Shown piece after piece: positions 52,228-62,123 of a stretch of DNA of 64,000 bases. The DNA is taken from assembly GCF_900626095.1 (NCBI RefSeq), contig NZ_UYZZ01000004.1:186001-250000 (forward strand), given 5' to 3'. The notes under the pieces are model-generated. The model saw only the letters and a list, made by a program, of their open reading frames with translations. It did not search any database and was not told where the DNA came from. Each line of letters opens with the position of its first letter. The stretch's first letter is position 1. The DNA comes from Clostridium rectalis. GTDB taxonomy: Bacteria > Bacillota > Clostridia > Clostridiales > Clostridiaceae. Both the position numbers and the translations under genes were made by a program.

Positions 52228-53079
52228 TTATTGTGCTGCATTTATAAATTTTTGTATATGCATAGCAATATATGCAGTTTCGTCATCCACTACATTTACG
52301 TAAAGTTCCTTTTCTATTATGTTACTTACTTGTTTTGCAAGATTGAAAGTACTAGTATATTGATTTTTAATTGTATTTAAAAGATCATTTTTGATTGAGT
52401 TATTTTTTAATATTCTTTCTACTGCAAATCTAATGTGAGTTATAAAACGAACGTAATCTAAGGATTCTTTATCGATTTCTATATTTAATTCATCTTCTAT
52501 AAATTCTATTATGGTGTTACACAAAAAAGTATATTTTAAGGTATTGGATAGTTTACCTTGATTTCTTGCAGAGTGAATGTGTAGTGCAATAAAACCGATT
52601 TCTCCATCTGGAATATTTATGCTTAATCGATTCTCAATCATCTTAACAGCTTTTTTGGCAATCTCAAATTCTTTTTTATATAAGGTTTCTGTTTCAATAA
52701 GAAAGGGATTTTCTATCTCATCATTTGCCATAAGCCTTTTTAGAGTAAAGGATATATGATCTGTTAAAGAGATATGTATTTTTTCATTTATTGGTTCTTT
52801 CAATTCATTAGAAATTAAAAGAATTACCTCTTCACATAATCCTATAATATTGCTATCTATATTTGTAATAAGTTGTTTAAAGTTGTGAAAATTTTCTTTG
52901 TTTTCTATAGTGAATATTTTATCGATTTTTGATTTTTTATTTATTATATCGCCAGAATGTTTACCAAAGCCTAAGCCTTTTCCAAAAAGTATTTTTTCAA
53001 CATTGTTTTGTTTAACTAATAATACATTATTATTAAATGCTTTTACAACTTCATAGTTAGTAAGCCATAAATTTTTCAT
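52228..53079 (-). CDS. glcT: BglG-family transcription antiterminator, GlcT type
   Basis: A 283-residue RNA-binding antiterminator. The co-antiterminator (CAT) domain (~1-60) shows NNNVLLVKQNNVEKILFGKG and LGFGKHSGDII. PRD1 (~70-170) holds SLTDHISFTLKRL and ENPFLIETETLYKKEFEIAK, and PRD2 (~175-283) carries HIRFAVERIL and TAYIAMHIQKF. PRD histidines are phosphorylated by PTS proteins, which turns binding on or off. The sequence matches GlcT better than LicT/SacY. Both RAT-like leaders (divergent PTS IICB and EIIA) lie ~1 kb away. GGGGG precedes the ATG. Confidence 0.9.
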   Translation of the reverse strand: MKNLWLTNYEVVKAFNNNVLLVKQNNVEKILFGKGLGFGKHSGDIINKKSKIDKIFTIENKENFHNFKQLITNIDSNIIGLCEEVILLISNELKEPINEKIHISLTDHISFTLKRLMANDEIENPFLIETETLYKKEFEIAKKAVKMIENRLSINIPDGEIGFIALHIHSARNQGKLSNTLKYTFLCNTIIEFIEDELNIEIDKESLDYVRFITHIRFAVERILKNNSIKNDLLNTIKNQYTSTFNLAKQVSNIIEKELYVNVVDDETAYIAMHIQKFINAAQ

Positions 53080-53175
53080 ATAATATACCCCCTAAAGTCC
53101 CAAATTAAATACCCATCTAAAATATTATATCTAGATAAACACAATATTTTAGTAACTTTTTTAAACTAAATATAT

Positions 53176-53236
53176 TTGTATATACAACCTAACAATATAA
53201 TGATATAATAACATACATAGTTGTATATTGTATACA
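53176..53236 (+). promoter_or_regulatory. GntR-type operator sites upstream of the GntR/UTRA gene
   Basis: A perfect palindrome TTGTATATACAA (53176-53187) and a related site TGTATA-TTG-TATACA (53222-53235) lie 64-125 bases before the gene. They point to autoregulation. TATAATAAC near 53206 could be a -10 box between them. Confidence 0.6.
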
Positions 53237-53299
53237 GTTATGTTAAAACAATATAAATATATTTAGTATATAAACTCAGTTATAAGGGAGGCTTTTAAA

Positions 53300-54031
53300 T
53301 TGAAAAAAGCGAGTAAGAATAGTCCACTACCGCTACACCATCAGATTAAAGAAATTTTGCAGGAAATGATAGAAAATGAGGAGTTAAACCCAGGTGATGC
53401 CATACCTACAGAAAGAGAATTATGTGAGTTTCAAGAAGTAAGTAGAATGACTGTAAACAAAGCTATAATGTCTTTGGTAAATGAGGGACTACTATATAGA
53501 GAACAGGGTAAAGGAACTTTTGTGTCCAAGCCTAAGAGAAATCAACAGATATCACAGTTAAGAGGATTCACTGAAGAAATGAGAGATAAGGGACTAGATA
53601 CTGATACTCAAATATTATCTTTTCAAATAAAGGATGCTACAAAACAGATAAAATCAGTGTTATGTATGCCTATAGGAGAAAATAAAGTTATTGAGATAAA
53701 TAGATTAAGAAGAGGTGCTGGAGAACCTGTAGCAATAGAAACAGTTTGGATTCCTCATAATTTATGTATGGATTTGACTGAGGAAACTATTACAGATAAG
53801 TCCTTATATAGTACGTTTAGGGACAAGTATAATTATTATTTAAAACAAGCTAAACAAACTATAGAACCTATATTACTTAATGAATATGAATCATCTCTTT
53901 TGAATCAGGAAGAGAATGCACCGGCCCTTTTATTTAGGAGGACCACTTATCTTGAAAATGAAATTCCTATAGAATACACAAAGGCTATTTATAGGAGCGA
54001 TATATATAAATATGAAATAATATTAAGATAA
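53300..54031 (+). CDS. GntR-family regulator with UTRA domain (NagR/YvoA-like)
   Basis: A 243-residue HutC-subfamily repressor. The winged helix is at ~10-75 (LPLHHQIKEILQEMIENEEL, IPTERELCEFQEVSRMTVNK, YREQGKGTFV), and the UTRA effector domain at ~95-240 (LRGFTEEMRDKGLDTDTQIL, RLRRGAGEPVAIETVWIPHN, LLFRRTTYLENEIPIEYTKA). Neighbouring murQ and nagA make GlcN-6-P or GlcNAc-6-P the likely effector, as for NagR. The start is a TTG after GGGAGG. Palindromes upstream are probable own operators. Confidence 0.88.
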   Translation: MKKASKNSPLPLHHQIKEILQEMIENEELNPGDAIPTERELCEFQEVSRMTVNKAIMSLVNEGLLYREQGKGTFVSKPKRNQQISQLRGFTEEMRDKGLDTDTQILSFQIKDATKQIKSVLCMPIGENKVIEINRLRRGAGEPVAIETVWIPHNLCMDLTEETITDKSLYSTFRDKYNYYLKQAKQTIEPILLNEYESSLLNQEENAPALLFRRTTYLENEIPIEYTKAIYRSDIYKYEIILR

Positions 54032-54056
54032 TTTTTTATAGAAAGAGGATGGGGAT

Positions 54057-54935
54057 ATGAGTAAAAGAAATCTTAATACAATGGATTTAGATAGTATAAG
54101 TACTTTACAAATACTGAAGAAAATAAATGATGAGGATAAAAAAATAGCTTATGCTGTGGAAAAAGAACTTGAAAATATAAAAGATTCAGTAGAGATTATT
54201 GTAGATGCTTTAAAAAAAAATGGGAGAATGTTTTATATAGGTAGTGGTACTAGTGGAAAGCTTGGAGTTATTGATGCATCGGAATGTCCACCTACCTTTG
54301 GAGTAGATGATTCTATGATTCAAGGTATTATCTCTGGAGGAGAAAAGGCTGTAAGTGGTTGGCTTGAACACACAGAAGACAATGAAGAATTGGCCGTAGA
54401 GGATATAAAGAAAAGGGGAGTAAAAAAAGGAGATATATTAGTAGGAATAAGTGCTAGTGGGAATACTCCATATGTAAAAAGTGCTTTGGAATATGGCAAT
54501 AAAATAGGATGTAAAACTATTGGGATTATGTGTAGTGATGAAGGTAAAATAAAGAGAGTATCCCATATAAGTATATGTGTTGATGTAGGGGCAGAAGTTA
54601 TAATGGGCTCTACTAGAATGAAAGCGGGAACAGCTCAAAAGATGGTTCTAAATATGCTTAGCACTACCTCCATGATAAAGCTTGGCAAAACTTATTCAAA
54701 TTTAATGGTTAGTGTAAAGCCTATAAACAAAAAACTTGAAAATAGGGTTAAAGAGATAGTTCAATTAGCAACAGGAGAGAAGTTAGTAATTGTAGATAAA
54801 ATATTAAAACAATGTGAGTACAATCCTAAGATAGCAATTATAATGATTAAAACTGGTATGAGCGCAGAAAAAGCAAAGGAAGAACTAAGTAATTGCAATG
54901 GGATAGTATATGAGGTATTAAAAAGTATACAATAG
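54057..54935 (+). CDS. murQ: N-acetylmuramic acid 6-phosphate etherase (MurQ)
   Basis: A 292-residue SIS-domain lyase that removes lactate from MurNAc-6-P to give GlcNAc-6-P, feeding NagA. The N-terminal LDSISTLQILKKINDEDKKI and the sugar-phosphate loop IGSGTSGKLGVIDASECPPT are hallmarks, as are GISASGNTPYVKSALEY and GSTRMKAGTAQKMVLNMLST. The catalytic Glu lies in the SECPPTFG segment. It starts 26 bases after the GntR gene, so they share an operon. Cytoplasmic peptidoglycan recycling. Confidence 0.95.
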   Translation: MSKRNLNTMDLDSISTLQILKKINDEDKKIAYAVEKELENIKDSVEIIVDALKKNGRMFYIGSGTSGKLGVIDASECPPTFGVDDSMIQGIISGGEKAVSGWLEHTEDNEELAVEDIKKRGVKKGDILVGISASGNTPYVKSALEYGNKIGCKTIGIMCSDEGKIKRVSHISICVDVGAEVIMGSTRMKAGTAQKMVLNMLSTTSMIKLGKTYSNLMVSVKPINKKLENRVKEIVQLATGEKLVIVDKILKQCEYNPKIAIIMIKTGMSAEKAKEELSNCNGIVYEVLKSIQ

Positions 54936-55013
54936 TTATTTATTGGGCATTTTTAAAACCAAAAATAAAAATATTTAGAGAACATAGAATAGTTATTTTT
55001 AGAGGTGAGTATT

Positions 55014-56150
55014 TTGAGAGGAATAATAAATGGTAAGATTATAACAAAGGAGGGAATAGTACATAATAAGCTGTTGATTTTTGGAGAAAAGATATTACAA
55101 ATAGCTAATGAAGATGATTTAGGTAAATTTCAATTAGAGGAAATATTAAATGCTAATGGAAATTTTATTTCACCTGGATTTATAGATTTGCATATCCATG
55201 GTTCTGGTGGGAGAGATACCATGGATGGAAGTCTAGAGAGTTTGAAAGTAATAAGCAATACCATAAAGAAAAATGGAGTTACTGCTTTTTTACCTACAAC
55301 TATGACCATGAGCAAGGATCGTATATATAATGCTTTAACAGTAATCAAGGAAAGTATGCAGATTAATTTAGGTGGGGCTAAAGTTTTAGGTGCTCATGTA
55401 GAAGGACCTTTTATAAATGAAAAGTATAAAGGTGCTCAAAAACCTGATTATATTATAAAACCTAGTTTTAAATTTATAGAGGGATTTAAGGATGTTATAA
55501 AAATTATAACATTGGCTCCAGAGAAAGATGAAAACCATGACTTTATTAAAGAAATAAAAGAGAAAACAGATATTATTTTGTCTATTGGACATTCAGATGC
55601 TACTTATGAAGAGGCAATTGAGGCTATAGAAGATGGATTAAGTCATTCTACTCATATTTTTAATGCCATGACCCCATTAAATCATAGAAAACCAGGAATT
55701 ATAGGAGCTATATTTAATAGTGATATAGAGTGCGAACTTATAGCAGATAAGATACATGTACATGAAGCTGTTTTTAATATTTTAAATAAAATAAAGGGAA
55801 AGGATAAAATAATTCTCATAACTGATTGTATGCAAGCTGGTGGCATGGAGGATGGATTATGGAGTTTAGGAGGACAAGAGGTTATAGTAAAGGATGGCTC
55901 TGCTAGATTACGAAATAATACTTTAGCTGGAAGTATTTTAACTTTAAATAAAGCAGTTAAAAATATTTATGAAAGTACAGATTTATTTTTATGGGAAGCA
56001 GTGTCTATGGCCTCTTTAAATCCAGCAAAGGCTTTAAAAATAGATGACAAAAAGGGAAGTATTGATATAGGGAAAGATGCAGATTTAATTATATTTGATA
56101 AAGATTTTAATGTTTTAAATACTATAGTTCAGGGAAAAACTGTTTATTAA
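55014..56150 (+). CDS. nagA: N-acetylglucosamine-6-phosphate deacetylase (NagA)
   Basis: A 378-residue amidohydrolase converting GlcNAc-6-P to GlcN-6-P. Metal and substrate motifs: IDLHIHGSGGRDTMDG, AHVEGPFINEKYKGAQ, SIGHSDATYEEA, STHIFNAMTPLNHRKPG and the catalytic Asp in ILITDCMQAGG. The TTG at 55014 is 5-7 bases past GAGGTGAG; the GTG three codons upstream is part of that site. It follows murQ by 78 bases, and a terminator closes the operon. The downstream deaminase NagB is not in this window. Confidence 0.94.
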   Translation: MRGIINGKIITKEGIVHNKLLIFGEKILQIANEDDLGKFQLEEILNANGNFISPGFIDLHIHGSGGRDTMDGSLESLKVISNTIKKNGVTAFLPTTMTMSKDRIYNALTVIKESMQINLGGAKVLGAHVEGPFINEKYKGAQKPDYIIKPSFKFIEGFKDVIKIITLAPEKDENHDFIKEIKEKTDIILSIGHSDATYEEAIEAIEDGLSHSTHIFNAMTPLNHRKPGIIGAIFNSDIECELIADKIHVHEAVFNILNKIKGKDKIILITDCMQAGGMEDGLWSLGGQEVIVKDGSARLRNNTLAGSILTLNKAVKNIYESTDLFLWEAVSMASLNPAKALKIDDKKGSIDIGKDADLIIFDKDFNVLNTIVQGKTVY

Positions 56151-56517
56151 ATAAGAATAATTAAAGTAACAAATTGCACATAATAAGAATAACAAAATAA
56201 ATTAAATAAGTCTCCATAAAAATTTCTATAGATATATAAGTTTAAAACCGTAGTAAGTTTTAAGTGAAAGCTGTCCTAAATTAAATTTAGGGCAGCTTTT
56301 GCGTTACATTATTTTAATCACATGTTTTTCATAGAGATTATTATTAAGACATAAATTTTATATTAGAATTTTGAGTAAGCGTATAAATATTAATTTTATA
56401 TGTTGTAATTAAAGTATAAAAATATAGATGAAATAATGTACTGATATGGTATACTAAACAATAGTAGAAATATATAATTTAAATTTCAAAGTCATAGTAT
56501 AAGGAGGAATGTATGTA
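56151..56517 (+). other. 367-bp gap: terminator plus AT-rich upstream region of the ABC gene
   Basis: The gap contains a hairpin AAAGCTGTCCTAAATT / AATTTAGGGCAGCTTT (56267-56301, one G:T pair, T-run), which ends the gntR-murQ-nagA operon. The rest is AT-rich with no gene. The ABC gene's AAGGAGG site lies at 56501-56507. Confidence 0.7.
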
Positions 56518-58224
56518 GTGGTAAGGGATTTTATGAAATATTATAAACCTCATAAAAAGCTGTTTATTTTAGATTTGATTTGTGCATTTTTTGTATCTAT
56601 TTGTGATTTGTTTTATCCAATGATAACTAGAAGTATAATTAATGATTATGTACCAAATAAAAATTTGAAGTTTCTAATTATATGGAGTGTAGTTTTACTT
56701 TTTATATATTTAATAAAGAAGGGATTAAATTATTTTCTCCAGTATTGGGGACATGTGGTAGGCGTAAGAATGCAGGGGGACATGAGAAGAGATATTTTTA
56801 AACATCTTCAAAAACTACCCTTCACATTTTTTGATGAAAATAAAACTGGAGTAATAATGTCGAGGATTGTTAATGACTTAATGGATATATCAGAGTTAGC
56901 TCACCATGGACCAGAGGATTTATTTATATCAGTGGTAATGCTTATTGGTTCATTTATAGTATTATGTACAATAAATATTCCATTAACTATAATTACTTTT
57001 GCTTTTATACCTATACTTATTATATTTGCCATAAAAAAGAGAGTGAAAATGGCAAATGCTTTTACAGAAACAAGAGTAAAAATAGGGGAAGTAAACGCAT
57101 CGCTTGAAAATTCTATAGCAGGATCAAGAGTTTCTAAGGCTTTTGTTAGCTCAGACTATGAAATAGAAAAGTTTGAAAAAGATAATAATAATTTTAAAGA
57201 GGCAAGGGAATATGCATATAAAGCTATGGCAGAGTTTTTTTCAGGAATGAATTTTATAGTTGATTTCTTAAACTTAGTCGTATTATTTTTGGGAGGATAT
57301 TTTACTTACCTAGGTAAAATTAATTTAGGTGATTATGTAGCTTATCTTTTGTATATAAGTATGTTTATGAATCCTATAAAAAGACTTATTAATTTTGTTG
57401 AGCAGTTACAATCAGGTATGACAGGATTTAAAAGATTTTGTGAAATTATGAGTGAAGAAGAGGAAAAAGACTCTATAGGAGCTATTAATGTAGATGGTTT
57501 TAAGGGAGATATTGCATTTAAAAATGTAAGTTTTAAATATGATGATGAAGAAAAAAGAGTATTAAATGGAATAAATCTTAATATAGAGGCTGGAAAAACC
57601 ATAGCATTAGTAGGACCTTCAGGTGGCGGAAAGACTACTTTGTGTAATCTTATCCCAAGGTTTTATGAAATTGATTCAGGGAAAATTACTATAGATGGAA
57701 TAGATATATCTACTATAAAAAGAGAATCTTTAAGAAAAAATATAGGAATAGTACAGCAAGATGTATTCTTATTTACTGGCACTATTTTAGAGAATATTCT
57801 TTATGGTAAGCCTGATGCTACTGAAAAAGAGATAATTAAGGCAGCTAAAAGTGCCAATATACACGATTATATAATGAGTTTACCAGAAAAATATAATACT
57901 TATGTAGGAGAAAAAGGATTAAAACTATCTGGGGGGCAAAAGCAAAGATTATCTATAGCAAGGGCTTTTTTGAAAAACCCTAAAATATTAATATTAGATG
58001 AAGCAACATCGGCTTTAGATAATGCTACGGAACTTATGATACAAAAGTCATTAGAGGAATTAGCCAAGGGAAGAACTACATTAATAGTTGCTCATAGGCT
58101 TTCTACAATAAAAAATGCAGATGAAATAATTGTGTTAACACCAGAGGGTATAGAGGAAAAAGGAAGTCACGAAAAATTAATAAATAAAGAAGGAATTTAT
58201 GCTTCATTATATAATGCGGGTTAG
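56518..58224 (+). CDS. ABC exporter, fused membrane and ATPase domains (MsbA/LmrA-like)
   Basis: A 568-residue half-transporter that works as a homo- or heterodimer. Six membrane helices lie in ~15-310. The ATPase domain has Walker A LVGPSGGGKTTLCNLIPRF (~370), Q-loop IVQQDVFLFTGTILENI, signature LSGGQKQRLSIARAFL (~475), Walker B ILILDEATSALD and H-switch VAHRLSTI. Lipid, drug or peptide export is possible. No second half-transporter is adjacent. AAGGAGG is one base from the ATG at 56509 and ten bases from the GTG at 56518; I prefer the GTG. Confidence 0.93.
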   Translation: MVRDFMKYYKPHKKLFILDLICAFFVSICDLFYPMITRSIINDYVPNKNLKFLIIWSVVLLFIYLIKKGLNYFLQYWGHVVGVRMQGDMRRDIFKHLQKLPFTFFDENKTGVIMSRIVNDLMDISELAHHGPEDLFISVVMLIGSFIVLCTINIPLTIITFAFIPILIIFAIKKRVKMANAFTETRVKIGEVNASLENSIAGSRVSKAFVSSDYEIEKFEKDNNNFKEAREYAYKAMAEFFSGMNFIVDFLNLVVLFLGGYFTYLGKINLGDYVAYLLYISMFMNPIKRLINFVEQLQSGMTGFKRFCEIMSEEEEKDSIGAINVDGFKGDIAFKNVSFKYDDEEKRVLNGINLNIEAGKTIALVGPSGGGKTTLCNLIPRFYEIDSGKITIDGIDISTIKRESLRKNIGIVQQDVFLFTGTILENILYGKPDATEKEIIKAAKSANIHDYIMSLPEKYNTYVGEKGLKLSGGQKQRLSIARAFLKNPKILILDEATSALDNATELMIQKSLEELAKGRTTLIVAHRLSTIKNADEIIVLTPEGIEEKGSHEKLINKEGIYASLYNAG

Positions 58225-58266
58225 ATAGGATTAAATTTAATTTTAACTAAGTTATTTAATAATGTA

Positions 58267-58302
58267 AGAGGAGAGATTAGTAAATGTAGTCTCTCCTTTT
58301 AT
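58267..58302 (+). terminator. Intrinsic terminator after the ABC exporter
   Basis: AGGAGAGATTA and TAGTCTCTCCT form an ~11-bp stem (one G:T pair), followed by a T-run. Confidence 0.8.
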
Positions 58303-58486
58303 ATGGGATTTAATATATTACTGATTAAAAGAAATAAAAATAAATTCGATATATTATTGTAAGATATGATACTAAATTTTAAAGTTTTGTTTAAGTTAAA
58401 GTATTAGTTTTAAAGGAGTTAGTTGTATTTTATAGAAATTTAATCATATAGGTAATAAATTACAATATATAAAGAGGAGGTTAACA

Positions 58487-59677
58487 ATGATTAAAAGATT
58501 TAAAGTAATAGTAACTACTCTTATCTTTACAATAATTTTTTGTAATATTAAGGTACAGGCTTTTCAAGATAATTATGTTGTAAATAAGGATAAGAATTGG
58601 ACAATTAAATTTAATAAAGAGATACAGTTTAATGAACTTACTAAAAATGAGATTAAAATAAAAAATAATAGTGGTAAATATTTAAATTGTAAAATGAAGT
58701 TAGGAGAAGATAAAAAAAGTATAGTGGTAGGTATACCGGAAAATGGTTATAAAGTAGGAGACAAATACACTTTAACTGTTGGTGACAATATTTATTCTAA
58801 AAATAATATTAAACTTAAAAATAGTAAAAGTATAAATTTTACTATTAGAAATCAAAGTGAAAATGCAGTTGTAACATTTATTGATAAAAATTTAGAAAAG
58901 GCAGTAAGGAATAAAATAAAAAAGACTGCGGGAACGTTGTACCAAAAGGATGTGGATAAAATAACAAATCTATGCTTAGTTAATTATAATATAAAAGACA
59001 TACAAGGCATAGAACAGTTGAGAAATTTAGTGGGACTTTGGATGGGTGGAACAAGAGTAAAAAATATTTTACCACTGAAAAATTTAAGTAAATTACAAAC
59101 GCTTAATGCAGTAGATTGCGGCATTAAAGATATATCTTTCTTAGGAGAGCTTTTAAATTTACAGGCTTTATATTTAGGTATAAATGAAATTTCAGATATT
59201 AGTGCATTAAGTAAACTTTCGAAATTGGAAAATTTGTCTCTAGAACAAAATAATATTAGAGATATTAGTAGTTTAACTAATCTAGGTAGCTTAAAAATTT
59301 TAGATTTAAGTGAAAATAAAATTTTAGACATTAGTAAATTAAGATCATTAACTAAATTAGAGAATTTACAATTAAGAGAAAATAGTATTTCTGATATTAC
59401 TCCTCTAGGTGGATTATATAACCTAAAATCCATATCTTTAAGTGATAATAATATTAGTGATATTACTCCTTTATCTAAATTATATAGATTGGATTTTCTT
59501 ACCCTTTCAAATAATAAAATAACTGATGTAAATCCACTTAATAATTTAAAGGGATTAAAGGTTTTATTTTTGATAGGCAACAATATTAAAGAGGATAAAA
59601 CATTAAGTAGCTTTTATAATGGTATATATTATAAGGATTTTAAATTTGATTCTAAGGGGAATATGGTTTCTAACTAA
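58487..59677 (+). CDS. Secreted leucine-rich repeat (internalin-like) protein
   Basis: A 396-residue protein. A signal peptide (VIVTTLIFTIIFCNIKVQA) is followed by a bacterial Ig-like (SbsA/Big_5) domain at ~30-125 (NWTIKFNKEIQFNELTKNEI, YTLTVGDNIYSKNN), a short helical cap and about ten 22-residue LRRs at ~165-375 (LSKLENLSLEQNNIRDIS, LYNLKSISLSDNNISDIT). No LPxTG or SLH anchor is seen, so it is secreted or loosely bound. Protein binding at the surface is the usual LRR role. AGGAGG precedes the ATG. Confidence 0.88.
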   Translation: MIKRFKVIVTTLIFTIIFCNIKVQAFQDNYVVNKDKNWTIKFNKEIQFNELTKNEIKIKNNSGKYLNCKMKLGEDKKSIVVGIPENGYKVGDKYTLTVGDNIYSKNNIKLKNSKSINFTIRNQSENAVVTFIDKNLEKAVRNKIKKTAGTLYQKDVDKITNLCLVNYNIKDIQGIEQLRNLVGLWMGGTRVKNILPLKNLSKLQTLNAVDCGIKDISFLGELLNLQALYLGINEISDISALSKLSKLENLSLEQNNIRDISSLTNLGSLKILDLSENKILDISKLRSLTKLENLQLRENSISDITPLGGLYNLKSISLSDNNISDITPLSKLYRLDFLTLSNNKITDVNPLNNLKGLKVLFLIGNNIKEDKTLSSFYNGIYYKDFKFDSKGNMVSN

Positions 59678-60351
59678 AAATGTTAATATAAATATCAAAG
59701 AAAGTATGGTATGTAGATTTAAAACTAAAAATTTTTTCCCATATGTCTAAATTGTAATTGAAGGATAGTATAAATAATAGTAAAAGGTAAATTATTCATT
59801 TAATTTACCTTTTACTATTGGAAAGAAGAGTTTTATGTATGAATTTAAAAGATTTTGAAGCTTTTTTTACAATAAAAGACGTTAATCTACTGAATTGAGT
59901 AAAAATGATTGAAAATTCTAAATAAAACACATAATTTAATTTGGATAAGTTTCATATATATGTTAAAATGTTAATAATTCATAGTTTCGTAAAGGGTCTG
60001 GAGGTGTAGTAGTATTATAATTATATAGAAAATTAAAATCGGTTTATTATAATGTGTACAAGACTTAAATTACAAAGGTTTTAACATAGCTCATATATGA
60101 ATCCGTAAGGATGCCTAACATTCATATCAGTAATTTTTCTTGAAAATAATCAATTAGATTCATTTATTTCACATTTAATATGTCATATAAAAATAATAAC
60201 ATTTGAATAAATATTATTTTTACAAAAGGATAATAGAAGTATAAGGTATAACCATATCCAGTATAAGGAATGGTTTATTTTATCATAAAATTACAAGAGA
60301 TCATATAAATAGGAATTAAGTAAAAGATTTTATCAAAATGGGAGGTAAGGT
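59678..60351 (+). other. 674-bp intergenic region: long hairpin and possible structured leader
   Basis: No gene is supported. A perfect 19-bp hairpin (arms 59776-59794 and 59801-59819, 6-nt loop) probably ends LRR transcription. At 60095-60131 ATATGAAT...ATTCATAT encloses ATCC-GTAA-GGAT, a tetraloop hairpin. At 60248-60283 AACCAT..CC / GG..ATGGTT with a T-rich tail looks like an attenuator. The BCCT gene thus seems to have a long leader, but I recognise no known riboswitch class. Confidence 0.5.
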
Positions 60352-61941
60352 TTGAGTAATAAAGTAAAGAAGTTAAAAAGTTCATTAGATAAACAAACAT
60401 TTATAGCAGCTGTGGGGATTATTTTATTAATATCTGTCCCTTTAGTTTTATTCCCTGAAAAGGGAGAAAATATTATAAATAAAGCCTTTGGGTTTTCAAC
60501 TAATAATTTAGGGTTTGTATACATTTGGTTTGGTATAATAGCATTTATAATGCTTTTATGGGTGGCTTTTGGAAAGTACGGAAAAATAATGTTAGGGGAT
60601 CCTAAGGAAAAACCACAATTCTCTACTTTTAGTTGGGCAGCTATGCTATTTTGCTCTGGTATAGGATCAAGTATTATGTATTGGGGAGTTATTGAATGGG
60701 CTTATTATTATAAAGCACCTCCACTTGGAATTCAGCCGGGAACTTGGAAAGCTGCAGAAGTTGCTGCAACTTATGGGATGTTCCATTGGGGACCAATGGC
60801 ATGGGCTATATATACAGTGTGTGCATTACCATTAGGGTATTCATACTTTGTAAGAAAAAAGCCTGTATTAAAAATTAGTGAAGTTTGTAGAGGAGTATTA
60901 GGGAATAAAGTTGACGGAATATTGGGAAAAATAATTGATGTGTTTTTTATTGTAGGACTTTTGGCAGGAGCAGGTACCACTTTGGGCTTAGGTACACCAC
61001 TTGCGGCCACAGGGATTAGCAGACTTACAGGAATCCCTAATTCCTTTAGTTTAAATATGGCTGTACTTATTATTATTACCTGTATTTTTGCATGCAGTGC
61101 TTATAGTGGTCTTAAAAAAGGAATTAAGGTTTTAAGTGATATAAATGTAGTAGGTATGATAATTCTCTTGCTTTTTGTTTTTATGGCAGGACCTACTGTT
61201 TTTATATTAAAAATGGGAACTACTTCCGTAGGGATTTTAGCACAAAACTTTATAAGGATGTCTACATGGCTAGATCCAGTTATAGGGTCAGGCTTTCCAG
61301 AAAAATGGACAGTTTTTTATTGGGCTTGGTGGATAGTATACTCACCATTTATGGGACTATTTATTGCTAAGGTTTCAAGAGGGAGAACATTTAAGAATAT
61401 AATATTAGGATCTTTAGGATATGGAAGTTTAGGATGTGCAGTATTTTTTATAATTTTGGGTAACTATAGTATGTATTTAGATTTGAATAATATATTACCT
61501 GTAAGTAAGCTTTTAGTTGAACAAGGAGCTCCTAATACAATTATAGATTCATTGCAGACTCTTCCATTAGGCAACTTGGCAGTAGCTTTATTTATATTTG
61601 TGGCGGTTGTATTTATGGCAACCACATTTGATTCAGCATCATATACCATTGCTACAGTAACTACTAAAGAAATTAGATCAGATGAGGAACCAGCAAGATG
61701 GAATAGGCTGTTCTGGGCATTTGCTTTATCTATTTTACCAGCAGCATTGCTACTTGTAGATGGTCCATTACAAGCATTTCAGACTGTTTCCATTGTAGGG
61801 GCCTTTCCGGTGGTATTAATCATTGCCACAGCTATGGTGTCATTCTTTAGAGAACTAAAAAAAGATGAAAGAACTGTAGGATTAAATTATGCTCATGTAG
61901 AAGACTATAAGAATTATAAAACTAAAAGGGATTCTGTTTAG
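60352..61941 (+). CDS. BCCT-family betaine/carnitine/choline transporter
   Basis: A 529-residue secondary transporter with twelve membrane segments. Family motifs: AMLFCSGIGSSIMYWGVIEW (the Gly-rich helix before the WxxxEW aromatic motif), FHWGPMAWAIYTVCALPLGY and VFYWAWWIVYSPFMGLFIAK (substrate-cage tryptophans). The C-terminal tail is short and lacks the long basic osmosensor of BetP, so osmotic gating is not evident. It takes up a trimethylammonium compound for osmoprotection or as a substrate. TTG start six bases after GGAGG. Exact substrate cannot be told. Confidence 0.92.
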   Translation: MSNKVKKLKSSLDKQTFIAAVGIILLISVPLVLFPEKGENIINKAFGFSTNNLGFVYIWFGIIAFIMLLWVAFGKYGKIMLGDPKEKPQFSTFSWAAMLFCSGIGSSIMYWGVIEWAYYYKAPPLGIQPGTWKAAEVAATYGMFHWGPMAWAIYTVCALPLGYSYFVRKKPVLKISEVCRGVLGNKVDGILGKIIDVFFIVGLLAGAGTTLGLGTPLAATGISRLTGIPNSFSLNMAVLIIITCIFACSAYSGLKKGIKVLSDINVVGMIILLLFVFMAGPTVFILKMGTTSVGILAQNFIRMSTWLDPVIGSGFPEKWTVFYWAWWIVYSPFMGLFIAKVSRGRTFKNIILGSLGYGSLGCAVFFIILGNYSMYLDLNNILPVSKLLVEQGAPNTIIDSLQTLPLGNLAVALFIFVAVVFMATTFDSASYTIATVTTKEIRSDEEPARWNRLFWAFALSILPAALLLVDGPLQAFQTVSIVGAFPVVLIIATAMVSFFRELKKDERTVGLNYAHVEDYKNYKTKRDSV

Positions 61942-62123
61942 GTCAATATAATTTTGGGGAAATTAGGTTTGTTAATAATAGATAAATATTGATTGTATTT
62001 TTAAATCTTTATTTATTATTATATATATTTGTTATGAATTTATTAAGAATTATATAGTAGAGCAATTTACTTAAATAAGTTGAATAGTATAAAGTAATAT
62101 ATTAATTTTAGAGGGTGGCTAAC

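Noticed and set aside
59776-59819. 19-bp perfect hairpin as an insertion-sequence end or repeated element
   Set aside because: Only one copy in the window, no target duplication or transposase; position ~100 bases after the LRR gene fits a terminator.
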